Source: Pseudomonadota bacterium (GTDB lineage Bacteria; Pseudomonadota; Alphaproteobacteria; Rhizobiales; Hyphomicrobiaceae). From it: a stretch of DNA of 64,000 bases. The notes under the pieces were generated by a model. It saw only the letters and a list, made by a program, of their open reading frames with translations, was not told the origin of the DNA and ran no database searches. The stretch covers positions 124,001 to 188,000 of the forward strand of contig JAFAFW010000075.1 of assembly GCA_023423275.1 (NCBI GenBank), in the 5' to 3' direction. This document shows, one piece after another, positions 44,127 through 52,507 of the stretch. Position 1 is the first letter of the stretch; each line of letters begins with the position of its first letter. The position numbers and the translations under genes were made by a program.

Positions 44127-44660
44127 ATGAGCAGAATAGACGAGTCTCGCCCCTTCATTCCCGTCTCGATCGCCGTCCTGACGGTCTCCGATACGCGCGA
44201 TCTGTCGTCCGACAAATCAGGTGCGACACTGGTCGAACTGATCGAGGCAGCCGGTCACACCGTCGCGGATCGTGCAATCGTCAAAGACGATGTCGATCAG
44301 CTTCGCGCCAAAGTGGGGAGCTGGATCGCAAAACCGGACATCGATGTCGTCATCACGACGGGAGGGACGGGCTTCACCGGTCGGGATGTCACTCCGGAAG
44401 CCCTGCGGCCGCTGTTCGAGAAGGAGATCGATGGGTTTTCGACGGTCTTTCACATGATCTCGTTTCAGAAGATCGGCACCTCGACGATCCAATCGCGCGC
44501 CTGTGCCGGACTAGCGCGCGGCACCTATGTCTTTTGTCTCCCCGGTTCGCCCGGCGCCTGCCGCGATGCCTGGGAAGGTATTCTCAAATGGCAGCTCGAC
44601 AACCGGCATCGGCCCTGCAATTTCGTCGAGATCATGCCCCGCCTCGAGGAACATCGCTGA
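44127..44660 (+). CDS. moaB: molybdenum cofactor biosynthesis protein B
   Basis: A 177-residue MoaB/MogA-type protein. The start RPFIPVSIAVLTVSDTRDLSSDKSG, the loop IDVVITTGGTGFTGRDVTPEAL and FSTVFHMISFQKIGTSTIQSRACAG are typical. The family adenylylates molybdopterin before molybdenum insertion. ATG 44127 has AGAGGA upstream; the frame is open far upstream but lacks a better site. A molybdenum hydroxylase is coded about 6-9 kb downstream, so the cofactor is used nearby. Confidence 0.9.
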   Translation: MSRIDESRPFIPVSIAVLTVSDTRDLSSDKSGATLVELIEAAGHTVADRAIVKDDVDQLRAKVGSWIAKPDIDVVITTGGTGFTGRDVTPEALRPLFEKEIDGFSTVFHMISFQKIGTSTIQSRACAGLARGTYVFCLPGSPGACRDAWEGILKWQLDNRHRPCNFVEIMPRLEEHR

Positions 44661-44768
44661 TGCCGTGCCACGACGTTTGCCGGAGCCATGACACCCGACG
44701 CCTGACTTACATCGACCTGCAAAACTTCCTATAGAAGGAGATCATCGATTCCCCGAACGGACGTCCCC

Positions 44769-45479
44769 ATGCGCAAGCGCCGTTTTCGATTGGGACGTAC
44801 TGTCCTCCTCCTGCTGATCCTGGGCGGCATTGCGCTCGCGTTGCGTCAGGGGCTTATCCCCGCAAAGTTTGTTCCGCTGCCGACTGTCAGCCTCGACAAT
44901 CCCACCGCGCTGCTCATCGATTGGCGCCTGGCCGCGCTGCGCAAAGACCCGCAAGCCTGTGCCCGCGTCCTGGTTCCTCCGCACATCGAGGCCACCGCCA
45001 CCCGCGACAATCCGCTGAAGAACGGTTGCGGCTGGGAAAATGCCGTTCGAATTTCATCGGCAGGGAGCGCCCGGCTCCATATCGACAAGGTCACCTGCGA
45101 GGCCGCCGCCGCGCTGGCGTTGTGGATGGCACACGAGGTGCAGCCGCTGGCGGTCTCGACGCTCGGCAAACGCGTCACGTCGGTGCAGCATATGGGCACC
45201 TATTCCTGCCGCAACATCGTCGGCAACCGGTTCTGGAAGGACATGCGCAGCGAGCATGCCACCGCGAACGCCGTCGATATCGCCGGTTTCACGTTGGAGG
45301 ACGGCCGGCAGATTACCGTCCTGCGTGACTGGGACGACAAAGGCGCGGATGGCGAGTTCCTGCGCGCCGTGCATAGCCGGGCCTGCCGCTATTTCCGGGT
45401 CGCTCTAGGCCCCGACTTCAACCGCGCCCACCGCGATCATTTCCACTTCGACCGCGGTCCGCTTTCAACCTGCCGCTGA
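44769..45479 (+). CDS. extensin-like peptidase-fold protein
   Basis: A 236-residue protein. An N-terminal membrane anchor or signal (RTVLLLLILGGIALALRQG) is followed by an Extensin-like_C domain (PF06904). The domain carries cysteines in NGCGWENA, VTCEAA and YSCRNI, and the HxxxxAxD-type metal site (SEHATANAVDIAGF), then DPDFNRAHRDHFHFDRG-like PDFNRAHRDHFHFD. The D/H arrangement suggests an LAS-family metallopeptidase fold acting on peptidoglycan. Function is unproven. ATG 44769 was chosen; it follows moaB by about 108 bp. Confidence 0.8.
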   Translation: MRKRRFRLGRTVLLLLILGGIALALRQGLIPAKFVPLPTVSLDNPTALLIDWRLAALRKDPQACARVLVPPHIEATATRDNPLKNGCGWENAVRISSAGSARLHIDKVTCEAAAALALWMAHEVQPLAVSTLGKRVTSVQHMGTYSCRNIVGNRFWKDMRSEHATANAVDIAGFTLEDGRQITVLRDWDDKGADGEFLRAVHSRACRYFRVALGPDFNRAHRDHFHFDRGPLSTCR

Positions 45480-45825
45480 CAGAACCTTTAACTCTTTGCT
45501 TTCCTGTGCGCTTCGCTCTTGAAACGCAACGCTGGCATCCTCAAATACAGCAAGCGGATGTTGTCTGCTTGACAGGCATCTGTGGATACGCGAGCGTTGA
45601 GGAATGAAAAGCGCAATGGCCATTGTTCGACGCAGCCCTATCGCGGAACTGTAGCCCCGGACCCGGCGAAAAGCGCCCCGAGTTCGGGGGCGACGCTTAG
45701 CGCATTTTTTCGTTTCCGGCGCTTTCCAACCAGCCCATCAGCCCAAACGTTTTGTCCGCAGCGCCCGCGCGCCGCGCACCAAGCTGCATTCAGACCCAAT
45801 CAGATGTCCACCCGTGGATAGAACC
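45480..45825. other. 346-bp intergenic region with a possible terminator
   Basis: The stretch between the extensin-like gene and rnk holds no supported gene. A hairpin at 45673-45692 (GCGCCCCGA / TCGGGGGCG with a one-base bulge) is followed 12 bases later by six T residues at 45705-45710. It could end the upstream transcript or attenuate rnk. Small frames in it lack ribosome sites. Confidence 0.45.
45673..45710 (+). terminator. possible terminator or attenuator upstream of rnk
   Basis: A GC-rich stem with one bulged G precedes a TTTTTT run by about 12 bases. The gap before the T run makes it weaker than a standard terminator. Confidence 0.35.
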
Positions 45826-46242
45826 ATGCGCAACAGCAACAAGCCCAAAATCACTATAAGCGAAGCGGATCACGTCCGTCTGACCGACATCGCACTCGCT
45901 GCGGAAGACCGCGCGCCGGAAGTCACAGAGGAGCTTTTGGCCGAGATCGATCGCGCCAGCATCGTGCCGACGGGCTCGGTTCCAAGCGATGTGGTGCAGA
46001 TGGGATCCACCGTGGAGTACCGCACCGAAGCCTCCCAGCAGAGGCGGGTGACGCTGGTGTTTCCCGGCCAAGCCGATATCGATAAGGGGCGCATCTCGAT
46101 CATGACGCCGATCGGCACGGCGCTCATCGGCCTGTCGCCCGGCCAATCCATTGAGTGGACGGCACGCGACAACCGGAAGCACGAACTGACCGTCATCAGC
46201 GTCGATCCACCTGAGACGTCCCCGGCCCGCACTGAAAACTAA
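45826..46242 (+). CDS. rnk: nucleoside diphosphate kinase regulator Rnk (GreA/GreB C-domain)
   Basis: A 138-residue protein. It starts with MRNSNKPKITISEADHVRLTDIAL, a short Rnk-type N-domain, and the C-terminal part (VVQMGSTVEYRTEASQQRRVTLVFPGQADIDKGRISIMTPIGTALIGLSPGQSIEW) is the FKBP-like GreA/GreB C-terminal domain. The PIG-x-AL-x-GL-x-x-GQ motif is intact. Rnk proteins bind RNA polymerase and influence nucleotide pools. ATG 45826 is preferred; a GTG four codons earlier is also possible. It is convergent with acs across a strong terminator. Confidence 0.85.
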   Translation: MRNSNKPKITISEADHVRLTDIALAAEDRAPEVTEELLAEIDRASIVPTGSVPSDVVQMGSTVEYRTEASQQRRVTLVFPGQADIDKGRISIMTPIGTALIGLSPGQSIEWTARDNRKHELTVISVDPPETSPARTEN

Positions 46243-46248
46243 CGGTAT

Positions 46249-46287
46249 CCTTGATCCCTCCCGGTTTCTTGTGAGGGATCAAGGTTT
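46249..46287. terminator. terminator between rnk and acs
   Basis: A perfect 12-bp stem (CCTTGATCCCTC / GAGGGATCAAGG), a 12-base loop and a following TTT lie right behind the rnk stop codon. It fits a rho-independent terminator for rnk and also lies between the convergent ends of rnk and acs. Confidence 0.85.
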
Positions 46288-46331
46288 GGCGCGTCCCGAA
46301 ACTGGACGCGGTCGACCCGGCCTCGGCCGGT

Positions 46332-48278
46332 TCAATCCGGCCGCTTGTTCTGACGATTGCTGATCAGATCCTCGACCACTGCCGGTTCGGCCAGCGTCGA
46401 CGTATCGCCGAGGTTCGAGAAATCATCCTCGGCGATCTTGCGCAGGATGCGGCGCATGATCTTGCCGGAACGCGTTTTCGGCAGCCCCGGGGAGAACTGG
46501 ATCAAATCCGGCGACGCGATCGGCCCGATCTCCTTCCGGACGTGGGCAACCAGCTCCTTTTTCAGATCATCGTTCGAAATCTCGCCAGCCAGCAGCGTCA
46601 CGTAGCAGTAGATACCCTGCCCCTTGAGATCGTGCGGATAGCCCACCACGGCCGCCTCGGCGACTTTGGGATGCGAAACCAGCGCGCTTTCGACTTCGGC
46701 CGTACCGAGCCGGTGGCCGGACACGTTCAGCACGTCATCGACGCGACCGGTGATCCAGTAATAACCGTCCTCGTCGCGGCGGCAGCCATCGCCTGTGAAG
46801 TACATGCCTTTGTAGGCCGAGAAGTAGGTCTGCACGAACCGTTCGTGATCGCCGTAGACGGTGCGCATCTGCCCCGGCCAGCTATCGAGGATCACGAGGT
46901 TGCCGCTGGTTGCCCCTTCCAGCAGCTCACCTTTTTCGCCGACCAGGGCCGGCTGGACACCGAAGAACGGCATCGTCGCCGATCCCGGTTTCAGCCGCGT
47001 CGCACCCGGCAGCGGCGTGATCATGATGCCACCGGTCTCCGTCTGCCACCACGTATCAACAACCGGGCAACGGCCCTCACCAACCACGCGATGATACCAT
47101 TCCCAGGCCTCGGGATTGATGGGTTCGCCGACGCTGCCCAGAAGACGCAGCGATGACCGGTCCGTGCGTTTGACGAAATCGTCACCAGCACCCATGAGGG
47201 CGCGGATCGCCGTCGGCGCCGTATAGAAGATATTGACGTCCCACTTATCGACGACATGCCAGAAACGCGAGGCGGTGGGATAATTCGGGACGCCCTCGAA
47301 CATCATCGTCGTCGCGCCATTGGCGAGCGGGCCATACAGGATGTAGCTGTGACCCGTCACCCAGCCGACATCTGCCGTGCACCAGTAGATGTCACCGTCG
47401 TGATAGTCGAAGACGTATTGATGCGTCATCGACGTGAAAACGAGATAGCCGCCGGAGGTGTGCAGCACGCCCTTCGGCTTACCGGTAGAGCCCGAGGTAT
47501 AGAGAACGAACAGCGGATCCTCGGCGCTCATCTCCTCCGCAGGACAATCCGCCGACACCTTGACCAGCTCCTCGTGCAGCCAAATGTCCCGGCCTTCCAC
47601 CCAGGCAACGTCGTTGCCCGTGCGGCGCACAACCAGGACCTTCTCCCCACCCTTGGTCTTCTTCAGCGCCTCATCGGTGTTTTTCTTGAGCGGGATCGTC
47701 CGTCCCCCGCGCACACCCTCGTCCGCCGTAATGACGAACTTGGAGGTGCAATCGTCGATGCGGCCCGCAAGGCTATCCGGCGAAAAGCCGCCGAACACCA
47801 CGGAATGAACGGCCCCGATGCGCGCGCAGGCCAGCATCGCGTAAGCAGATTCAGGGATCATCGGCAGGTAGATGGTGACGCGATCACCCTTCTTGACGCC
47901 ATTCGCCTTCAAAACGTTGGCGAACTTGCAGACGCGCTCGTAGAGCTGGCGATAGGTGATCTTCTCGTCGTGAGTGGGATCGTCTCCCTCCCAGATAATC
48001 GCCACCTGATCGGCGCGATTCTTCAAATGCCGGTCAACGCAGTTGACGCACACGTTGAGCGTGCCGTCCTCGTACCATTTGATCGAGACGTTCTCAGGGG
48101 CGTACGAAGTGTTCTTCACCTTCGTGTAGGGCTTGATCCAATCGACGCGCTTGCCCATTTCGCCCCAGAACCCATCAGGATCGGCAATGGAGCGCGCGTA
48201 CATCTCCTGATATTTGGTGTCATCCACCCAGGCTCGACTCGCCCACTCCGGAGGCACGGCATAGCTTTTTTCCGACAT
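46332..48278 (-). CDS. acs: acetyl-coenzyme A synthetase
   Basis: A 648-residue enzyme of standard length. Marks: YTSGSTGKPKGVLHTSGGYLV (ATP loop), WWQTETGGIMITPLPG, the Asp hinge TGDGCRRDEDGYYWITGRVDDVLNVSGHRLGTAEVES and the C-terminal acetylation site PKTRSGKIMRRILRKIA, where acetylation of the Lys usually silences the enzyme. It activates acetate to acetyl-CoA. ATG 48278 has GGGAGAG upstream; a further 37 codons are open. No acetyltransferase gene (Pat) is near. It is followed on the same strand by DUF1761 in the upstream direction. Confidence 0.97.
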   Translation of the reverse strand: MSEKSYAVPPEWASRAWVDDTKYQEMYARSIADPDGFWGEMGKRVDWIKPYTKVKNTSYAPENVSIKWYEDGTLNVCVNCVDRHLKNRADQVAIIWEGDDPTHDEKITYRQLYERVCKFANVLKANGVKKGDRVTIYLPMIPESAYAMLACARIGAVHSVVFGGFSPDSLAGRIDDCTSKFVITADEGVRGGRTIPLKKNTDEALKKTKGGEKVLVVRRTGNDVAWVEGRDIWLHEELVKVSADCPAEEMSAEDPLFVLYTSGSTGKPKGVLHTSGGYLVFTSMTHQYVFDYHDGDIYWCTADVGWVTGHSYILYGPLANGATTMMFEGVPNYPTASRFWHVVDKWDVNIFYTAPTAIRALMGAGDDFVKRTDRSSLRLLGSVGEPINPEAWEWYHRVVGEGRCPVVDTWWQTETGGIMITPLPGATRLKPGSATMPFFGVQPALVGEKGELLEGATSGNLVILDSWPGQMRTVYGDHERFVQTYFSAYKGMYFTGDGCRRDEDGYYWITGRVDDVLNVSGHRLGTAEVESALVSHPKVAEAAVVGYPHDLKGQGIYCYVTLLAGEISNDDLKKELVAHVRKEIGPIASPDLIQFSPGLPKTRSGKIMRRILRKIAEDDFSNLGDTSTLAEPAVVEDLISNRQNKRPD

Positions 48279-48385
48279 GGCCCTGGACTCTCCCAGACTG
48301 CTCGTTGAGTTTGTTTGGCGGGTATTATGTCGCCCGGCTGCCAGCGCTGCAATCGCCCCGTTGGTCGAACGCGTTTTGACGCAAC

Positions 48386-48808
48386 TCAAACGCCGATCAA
48401 GCCGATAATTGCGCCTTGTATGAGCAGTACACCGAGCCAGTGGCCACTATCGATGATGGTGAGAACCGGTCTCGCCCCTTGAAAGGCGTGGTTAACAACA
48501 TGGGTCGTCAGCACGAAGCCTGCCCAGACGAAGGCTGCCGATATCAGCCCGTTCCGTACTGTCACCTGGCCCGCTCCCAAATGGCCAATGATGCCCGCAA
48601 GCACGTAAGCCATCATCAGCAGGCCCACGAACGAGAGGATGAAGGGCAGTGCATTTCGATGCCAACCCGCCTTCTTGATTTCCTTCTCGTCGAGCCCGGT
48701 TGCGGTCAACCACAACCGGGAAAACATGCCGTACCAAATGCCTCCGAACAGAAAGCCGGCGACGGCAGCCGAGATGACGGCCACCTTGCTGATGCCTGCG
48801 AAAACCAT
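48386..48808 (-). CDS. DUF1761 family membrane protein
   Basis: A 140-residue protein with four hydrophobic segments. The start MVFAGISKVAVISAAVAGFLFGGIWYGMFSRLWLTATGL and the C-terminal VLTIIDSGHWLGVLLIQGAIIGL match DUF1761 (PF08570). Function is unknown. ATG 48808 has AGGAGG eight bases upstream, which decides this start over a longer frame. It lies about 107 bp upstream of acs in the same direction, so it may be its promoter-proximal partner. Confidence 0.85.
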   Translation of the reverse strand: MVFAGISKVAVISAAVAGFLFGGIWYGMFSRLWLTATGLDEKEIKKAGWHRNALPFILSFVGLLMMAYVLAGIIGHLGAGQVTVRNGLISAAFVWAGFVLTTHVVNHAFQGARPVLTIIDSGHWLGVLLIQGAIIGLIGV

Positions 48809-48892
48809 GTCGCATCCTCCTGCGTGATCCGCGGAGAGCTTAGCAGATTTCACACTTCACGGTTTGACCGACATCTAAAGCAGCCGCAGCCG

Positions 48893-49138
48893 CTAACCCC
48901 CGGCGATCTGCGGCAGGATTTGAACCTCGGCATCCGCATCGATGGGCTCGAACAAGGCGTCCTGATAAATCTGCCCATCGATGGCGACCGCCAGCCCCTG
49001 CTCGAGATGGGGCGCAAGCTCGGGAAACCGCTCGCCCAGACGCACGAAGAGCTGACGCACGGAGGCAGCCTCGATCTCAAGCTCGGTCACGCCCCCGGTG
49101 AATTGGCGCAGGTTGCCGATCAATGTGATGTGGACCAT
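48893..49138 (-). CDS. MoaD/ThiS-like sulfur-carrier protein
   Basis: An 81-residue ubiquitin-like protein. It starts MVHITLIGNLRQFTGG, has the beta-grasp pattern and ends in ...VQILPQIAGG, with the C-terminal Gly-Gly that sulfur carriers activate as a thiocarboxylate. This resembles MoaD, ThiS and relatives. ATG 49138 has GGAG upstream; the frame is open for another 29 codons. It lies 33 bp behind the EamA gene. No MoaE, ThiG or ThiF gene is near, so the acceptor is not decided. Confidence 0.78.
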   Translation of the reverse strand: MVHITLIGNLRQFTGGVTELEIEAASVRQLFVRLGERFPELAPHLEQGLAVAIDGQIYQDALFEPIDADAEVQILPQIAGG

Positions 49139-49170
49139 GGGTGGCTCCGGAGGTACCAGAACGGTCGCCT

Positions 49171-49599
49171 TCACGACATCGCAAGCATCACCACGCCGGT
49201 GGCGATCAATATCACCCCCAACCAATTGTGAAATGCAAGGTGCTCACCGAGAAACGACACGCCGAAGATGGCGACCAGAACGACGCTGAGTTTGTCGACA
49301 GGCGCTACGCGCGCCGCATCGCCGATCTGAAGCGCCCGGAAGTAGCACACCCAGGATGCGCCGGTCGCCAGCCCCGACAACGCCAGAAAAAGATACGTCC
49401 GACCCGATATGCTGGCCAGCGGTTGGAATAGTCCCCGCACGAACAGGATGCTGCCGAGAACCACCAGGATTACGACTGTTCGAATGAATGTCGCGAGATC
49501 AGAATTGATGTTCTCAATGCCAATCTTGGCGAAAATCGCCGTCAGGGCCGCGAATACGGCGGACAGGAGCGCCCAGATGATCCAGCTTTCAGAAATCAT
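49171..49599 (-). CDS. EamA-type (drug/metabolite) half transporter
   Basis: A 142-residue membrane protein with five hydrophobic segments and one EamA domain, about half the size of normal 10-TM DMT exporters. It has WIIWALLSAVFAALTAIFAKIGIENINSDLATFIRT and the C-terminal GEHLAFHNWLGVILIATGVVML. Such proteins probably work as dimers. ATG 49599 has GGGAG upstream, which decides against the earlier 49611. It is followed by the MoaD-like gene in the same direction. Substrate unknown. Confidence 0.85.
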   Translation of the reverse strand: MISESWIIWALLSAVFAALTAIFAKIGIENINSDLATFIRTVVILVVLGSILFVRGLFQPLASISGRTYLFLALSGLATGASWVCYFRALQIGDAARVAPVDKLSVVLVAIFGVSFLGEHLAFHNWLGVILIATGVVMLAMS

Positions 49600-49714
49600 C
49601 CAGGCTCCCATTACGCTGTGTCGCCCGCAGCAGCCGATGATCCGGCCACATCAATTCCGGAACATGCCGCAAGATGACCCGACTCCCGCTCCGATCATAG
49701 AAAACGGCATCGCG

Positions 49715-52027
49715 TCACACTTTCAAGTTCTTGTCACCGCTCGTCCGGGCAGCGTCGATGGCGGCGAGGACTTTCGGCGGTGACATCGGCAGCTCGGTGA
49801 ACCGCAATCCTGTCGCGTCGGCAACCGCGTTTGCGATTGCTGCCATCGGCGGTACGATCGGCGTTTCCCCGACTCCGCGTACGCCATAGGGATGGCGCGG
49901 ATTGGGAACCTCGACGATCACCGTGTCCAGCATCGGCAGATCCGAGGCAACCGGAATGCGATAATCCAGGAAGCCGGGATTCTGCAGCCGCCCGTCGTCT
50001 CCATAGACGTACTCCTCGTTCAATGCCCAGCCGATGCCTTGCGCCGCGCCGCCCTGGAATTGCCCTTCGACGTAGCTTGGATGCACGGCCTTGCCCGCAT
50101 CCTGGATCACCGTGTAGCGGACAATCCAGACGCGTCCGGTCTCCGGGTCAACCTCGACGTCGGCGATATGGGTGCCGAATGTCGGCGCCGCGCCATGCGC
50201 GTTGATGGAGGAATTGCCGACAATCGGGCCGCCCGTTTTGCCGGATATGCGGGCGATGTCTCCGAGCGACATCGGCTCGTGCTTGCCAGCATTGTCACCG
50301 GCAGGCTTCACCATACCGTCTTCGTAGGTGACGGCCTCGCGCGGAAGATCCCACAGCTTGGCTGCACGGCTACATACCTGATTGATCACCTGCCCGGCTG
50401 CATCGACGACCGCGATTCCACCCGAGAAGGTCGACCGGCTGCCGCCGGTCAGGAAGTTGTAGCCAAGCGACCCGGTGTCGGCGATCAGTGGGCGGATGCT
50501 GTCGACCGTGACGCCCAGTTCCTCGGCGGTCATCATGCACAAAGACGCGCGCAATCCGCCGATGTCGGGCGTACCGGCCATCAAATTCAGCGTGCCGTCC
50601 TCGTTGAGCTGGAGCTGAACCGTCGTCTCACCGCCGATGTTGAACCAGAAGCCGGACGCGATTCCGCGCCCTTGATTGGGCTTCAGAGGTGCGGACCAGT
50701 GGTTATGGCTCTTCGCGGCCTTGAGCGTGTCGATGAGGCCGATCGGACCGAATTTCGGACCATAGGCCGCCTTCGTGCCCTCCTTAGCCGCGTTCTTCAA
50801 TCGCAGATCGATCGGATCCATGCCGAGTGTGCGCGCCAGTTCGTCGATCACACACTCGACCGCGTATTCGGAGATCGGCGCGCCCGGTGCGCGGTAAGCC
50901 GCAACCTTCGGACGGTTGGTGACGACGTCGTAGCCGACCGCCAGGACATTCGCGAGGTCATACGGCGCAAAGGCACACATCGCGCCGGGACCAACGGGCG
51001 AACCCTGGAATGCACCCGCCTGATAGTTCAGAAGCGCTTCACCCGCGGTGATCGTGCCGTCCGTCTTCGCGCCAATCTTGATGCGCATGCTGGAGCCGGA
51101 GGTCGGCCCGGAGGCGCGGAACACCTCTTCGCGCGTCATGGTCATCTTCACCGGCCGCTTGGCCTTGGCGGCCAGGGCAAGCGCGACAGGCTCAAGATAC
51201 ACCACCGTCTTGCCGCCAAAGCCGCCGCCGATCTCGGTCGCCGTCACGCGGATCTTGGAAATGTCCCAGCCGAGAAGCTGAGCGCAGTGCGCGCGGACAA
51301 CCCAGTGCCCCTGGGTAGAAACCCAAAGCTCCGCCTGACCGTCCGGCGCGACTGTCGCGAGACAGGCGTGCGGCTCGATGTAGGCCTGATGCACCGGCTT
51401 GGTCTTGAATGAGCGCTCGATGATGACATCCGCCTCGGCAAACCCCTTCGCGATGTCACCGAGTGCAAATTCCACGCGCTTTGCGACGTTAGACGCCTTC
51501 GTCGGAGCAGGTTTGACGCCTGCGGTGATCATGTCCTCGTGCAGAAGCGGCGCATCGGGCTGCATGGCGGCGTCGACGTCGAGAACATGCGGCAGAATTT
51601 CATAGTCGACCTCGATCAGCTTCAAGGCCTGCTTGGCGATGCTGACGCTGGTCGCCGCCACTGCGGCCACAGGATGACCTTCATACAGCGCCTTATCGCG
51701 CGCCATCACGTTGCGCACGACGTCATGGAAATTGATCGTCGACTCGCCGGCAGCGATGAAATCAGAGGGTTGGTCTGCGAAATCAGCGGCCGTCACGATG
51801 GCTTTGACGCCAGGGAGTTGCGCGGCCTTTGCGACGTCGATGCGGCGAATACGCGCGTGCGGATGCGGGCTGCGCAGCACACGGCCCACGAGTTGGCCCG
51901 GCAGATTGTAGTCGGCACCGAACCGGGCGCGGCCGGTGACTTTATCAACTCCATCGGGGCGGATCGGACGCGTTCCGATGATCTTGAATTCGGCGCTCGG
52001 GCCAGGATTGCGGACACGTTCCTGCAT
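49715..52027 (-). CDS. molybdenum hydroxylase large subunit (xanthine dehydrogenase family)
   Basis: A 770-residue molybdopterin subunit. Family marks are FKIIGTRPIRPDGVDKVTGRARFGADY at the start, STQGHWVVRAHCAQLLG, EIGGGFGGKTVVYLEP, AYRAPGAPISEYAVECVIDELA and the catalytic Glu in GVRGVGETPIVPP. The loop AYRAPG differs from the AYxCSFR of carbon-monoxide dehydrogenase, so it is not a CODH. The usual G-x-E-x-GQG region reads GTPDIGGLRAS. The substrate is unknown (aromatic or heterocyclic compound by family). It starts 3 bp behind the iron-sulfur gene and is the last of a leftward three-gene operon. Confidence 0.9.
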   Translation of the reverse strand: MQERVRNPGPSAEFKIIGTRPIRPDGVDKVTGRARFGADYNLPGQLVGRVLRSPHPHARIRRIDVAKAAQLPGVKAIVTAADFADQPSDFIAAGESTINFHDVVRNVMARDKALYEGHPVAAVAATSVSIAKQALKLIEVDYEILPHVLDVDAAMQPDAPLLHEDMITAGVKPAPTKASNVAKRVEFALGDIAKGFAEADVIIERSFKTKPVHQAYIEPHACLATVAPDGQAELWVSTQGHWVVRAHCAQLLGWDISKIRVTATEIGGGFGGKTVVYLEPVALALAAKAKRPVKMTMTREEVFRASGPTSGSSMRIKIGAKTDGTITAGEALLNYQAGAFQGSPVGPGAMCAFAPYDLANVLAVGYDVVTNRPKVAAYRAPGAPISEYAVECVIDELARTLGMDPIDLRLKNAAKEGTKAAYGPKFGPIGLIDTLKAAKSHNHWSAPLKPNQGRGIASGFWFNIGGETTVQLQLNEDGTLNLMAGTPDIGGLRASLCMMTAEELGVTVDSIRPLIADTGSLGYNFLTGGSRSTFSGGIAVVDAAGQVINQVCSRAAKLWDLPREAVTYEDGMVKPAGDNAGKHEPMSLGDIARISGKTGGPIVGNSSINAHGAAPTFGTHIADVEVDPETGRVWIVRYTVIQDAGKAVHPSYVEGQFQGGAAQGIGWALNEEYVYGDDGRLQNPGFLDYRIPVASDLPMLDTVIVEVPNPRHPYGVRGVGETPIVPPMAAIANAVADATGLRFTELPMSPPKVLAAIDAARTSGDKNLKV

Positions 52028-52030
52028 GGC

Positions 52031-52507
52031 TCAGGCGCTCCTCATTTCGGCAGCCGCATCCATCACGGCGCGGACGATTTTATCGTAACCCGTACAGCGA
52101 CAGAGATTTCCGGCCAGCCAGTATCGCACCTCGGTCTCGGTCGGATTGGTGTTGCGCTCCAAGAGTGATTTCGCGGCGACCAGAACTCCGGGGGTGCAGA
52201 TGCCGCATTGCAGCGCGGCATGCTCCAGGAATTTCCGCTGCAGAGGATGCAGCTCATCGCCAAATCCCATGCCCTCGATGGTCTCGACCGACTTACCCCG
52301 CGCCTCGACGCCCAGGATGAGGCACGAGCACACCAGCCGACTATCGACGGTCACGCTGCATGCACCGCAATCACCCGTGCCGCAGCCTTCCTTGGTGCCC
52401 GTCAGCTCGAGTTCATCACGCAAAACGTCCAGCAAGGTCTGATGCGTGTCGCACAGCACCTCGACAGGGTCGCCGTTGAGATTGAATTCGATATGATGCT
52501 TTGCCAT
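52031..52507 (-). CDS. molybdenum hydroxylase 2Fe-2S subunit
   Basis: A 158-residue subunit with two 2Fe-2S clusters. The plant-type cluster is bound by cysteines in GCGTGDCGACSV and CSC, and the second by CGICTPG and NLCRCTGY. It shuttles electrons from the molybdenum centre to FAD. ATG 52507 overlaps the stop of the FAD subunit gene by one base. It lies between the FAD and large-subunit genes, the CoxM-S-L order. Confidence 0.93.
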   Translation of the reverse strand: MAKHHIEFNLNGDPVEVLCDTHQTLLDVLRDELELTGTKEGCGTGDCGACSVTVDSRLVCSCLILGVEARGKSVETIEGMGFGDELHPLQRKFLEHAALQCGICTPGVLVAAKSLLERNTNPTETEVRYWLAGNLCRCTGYDKIVRAVMDAAAEMRSA

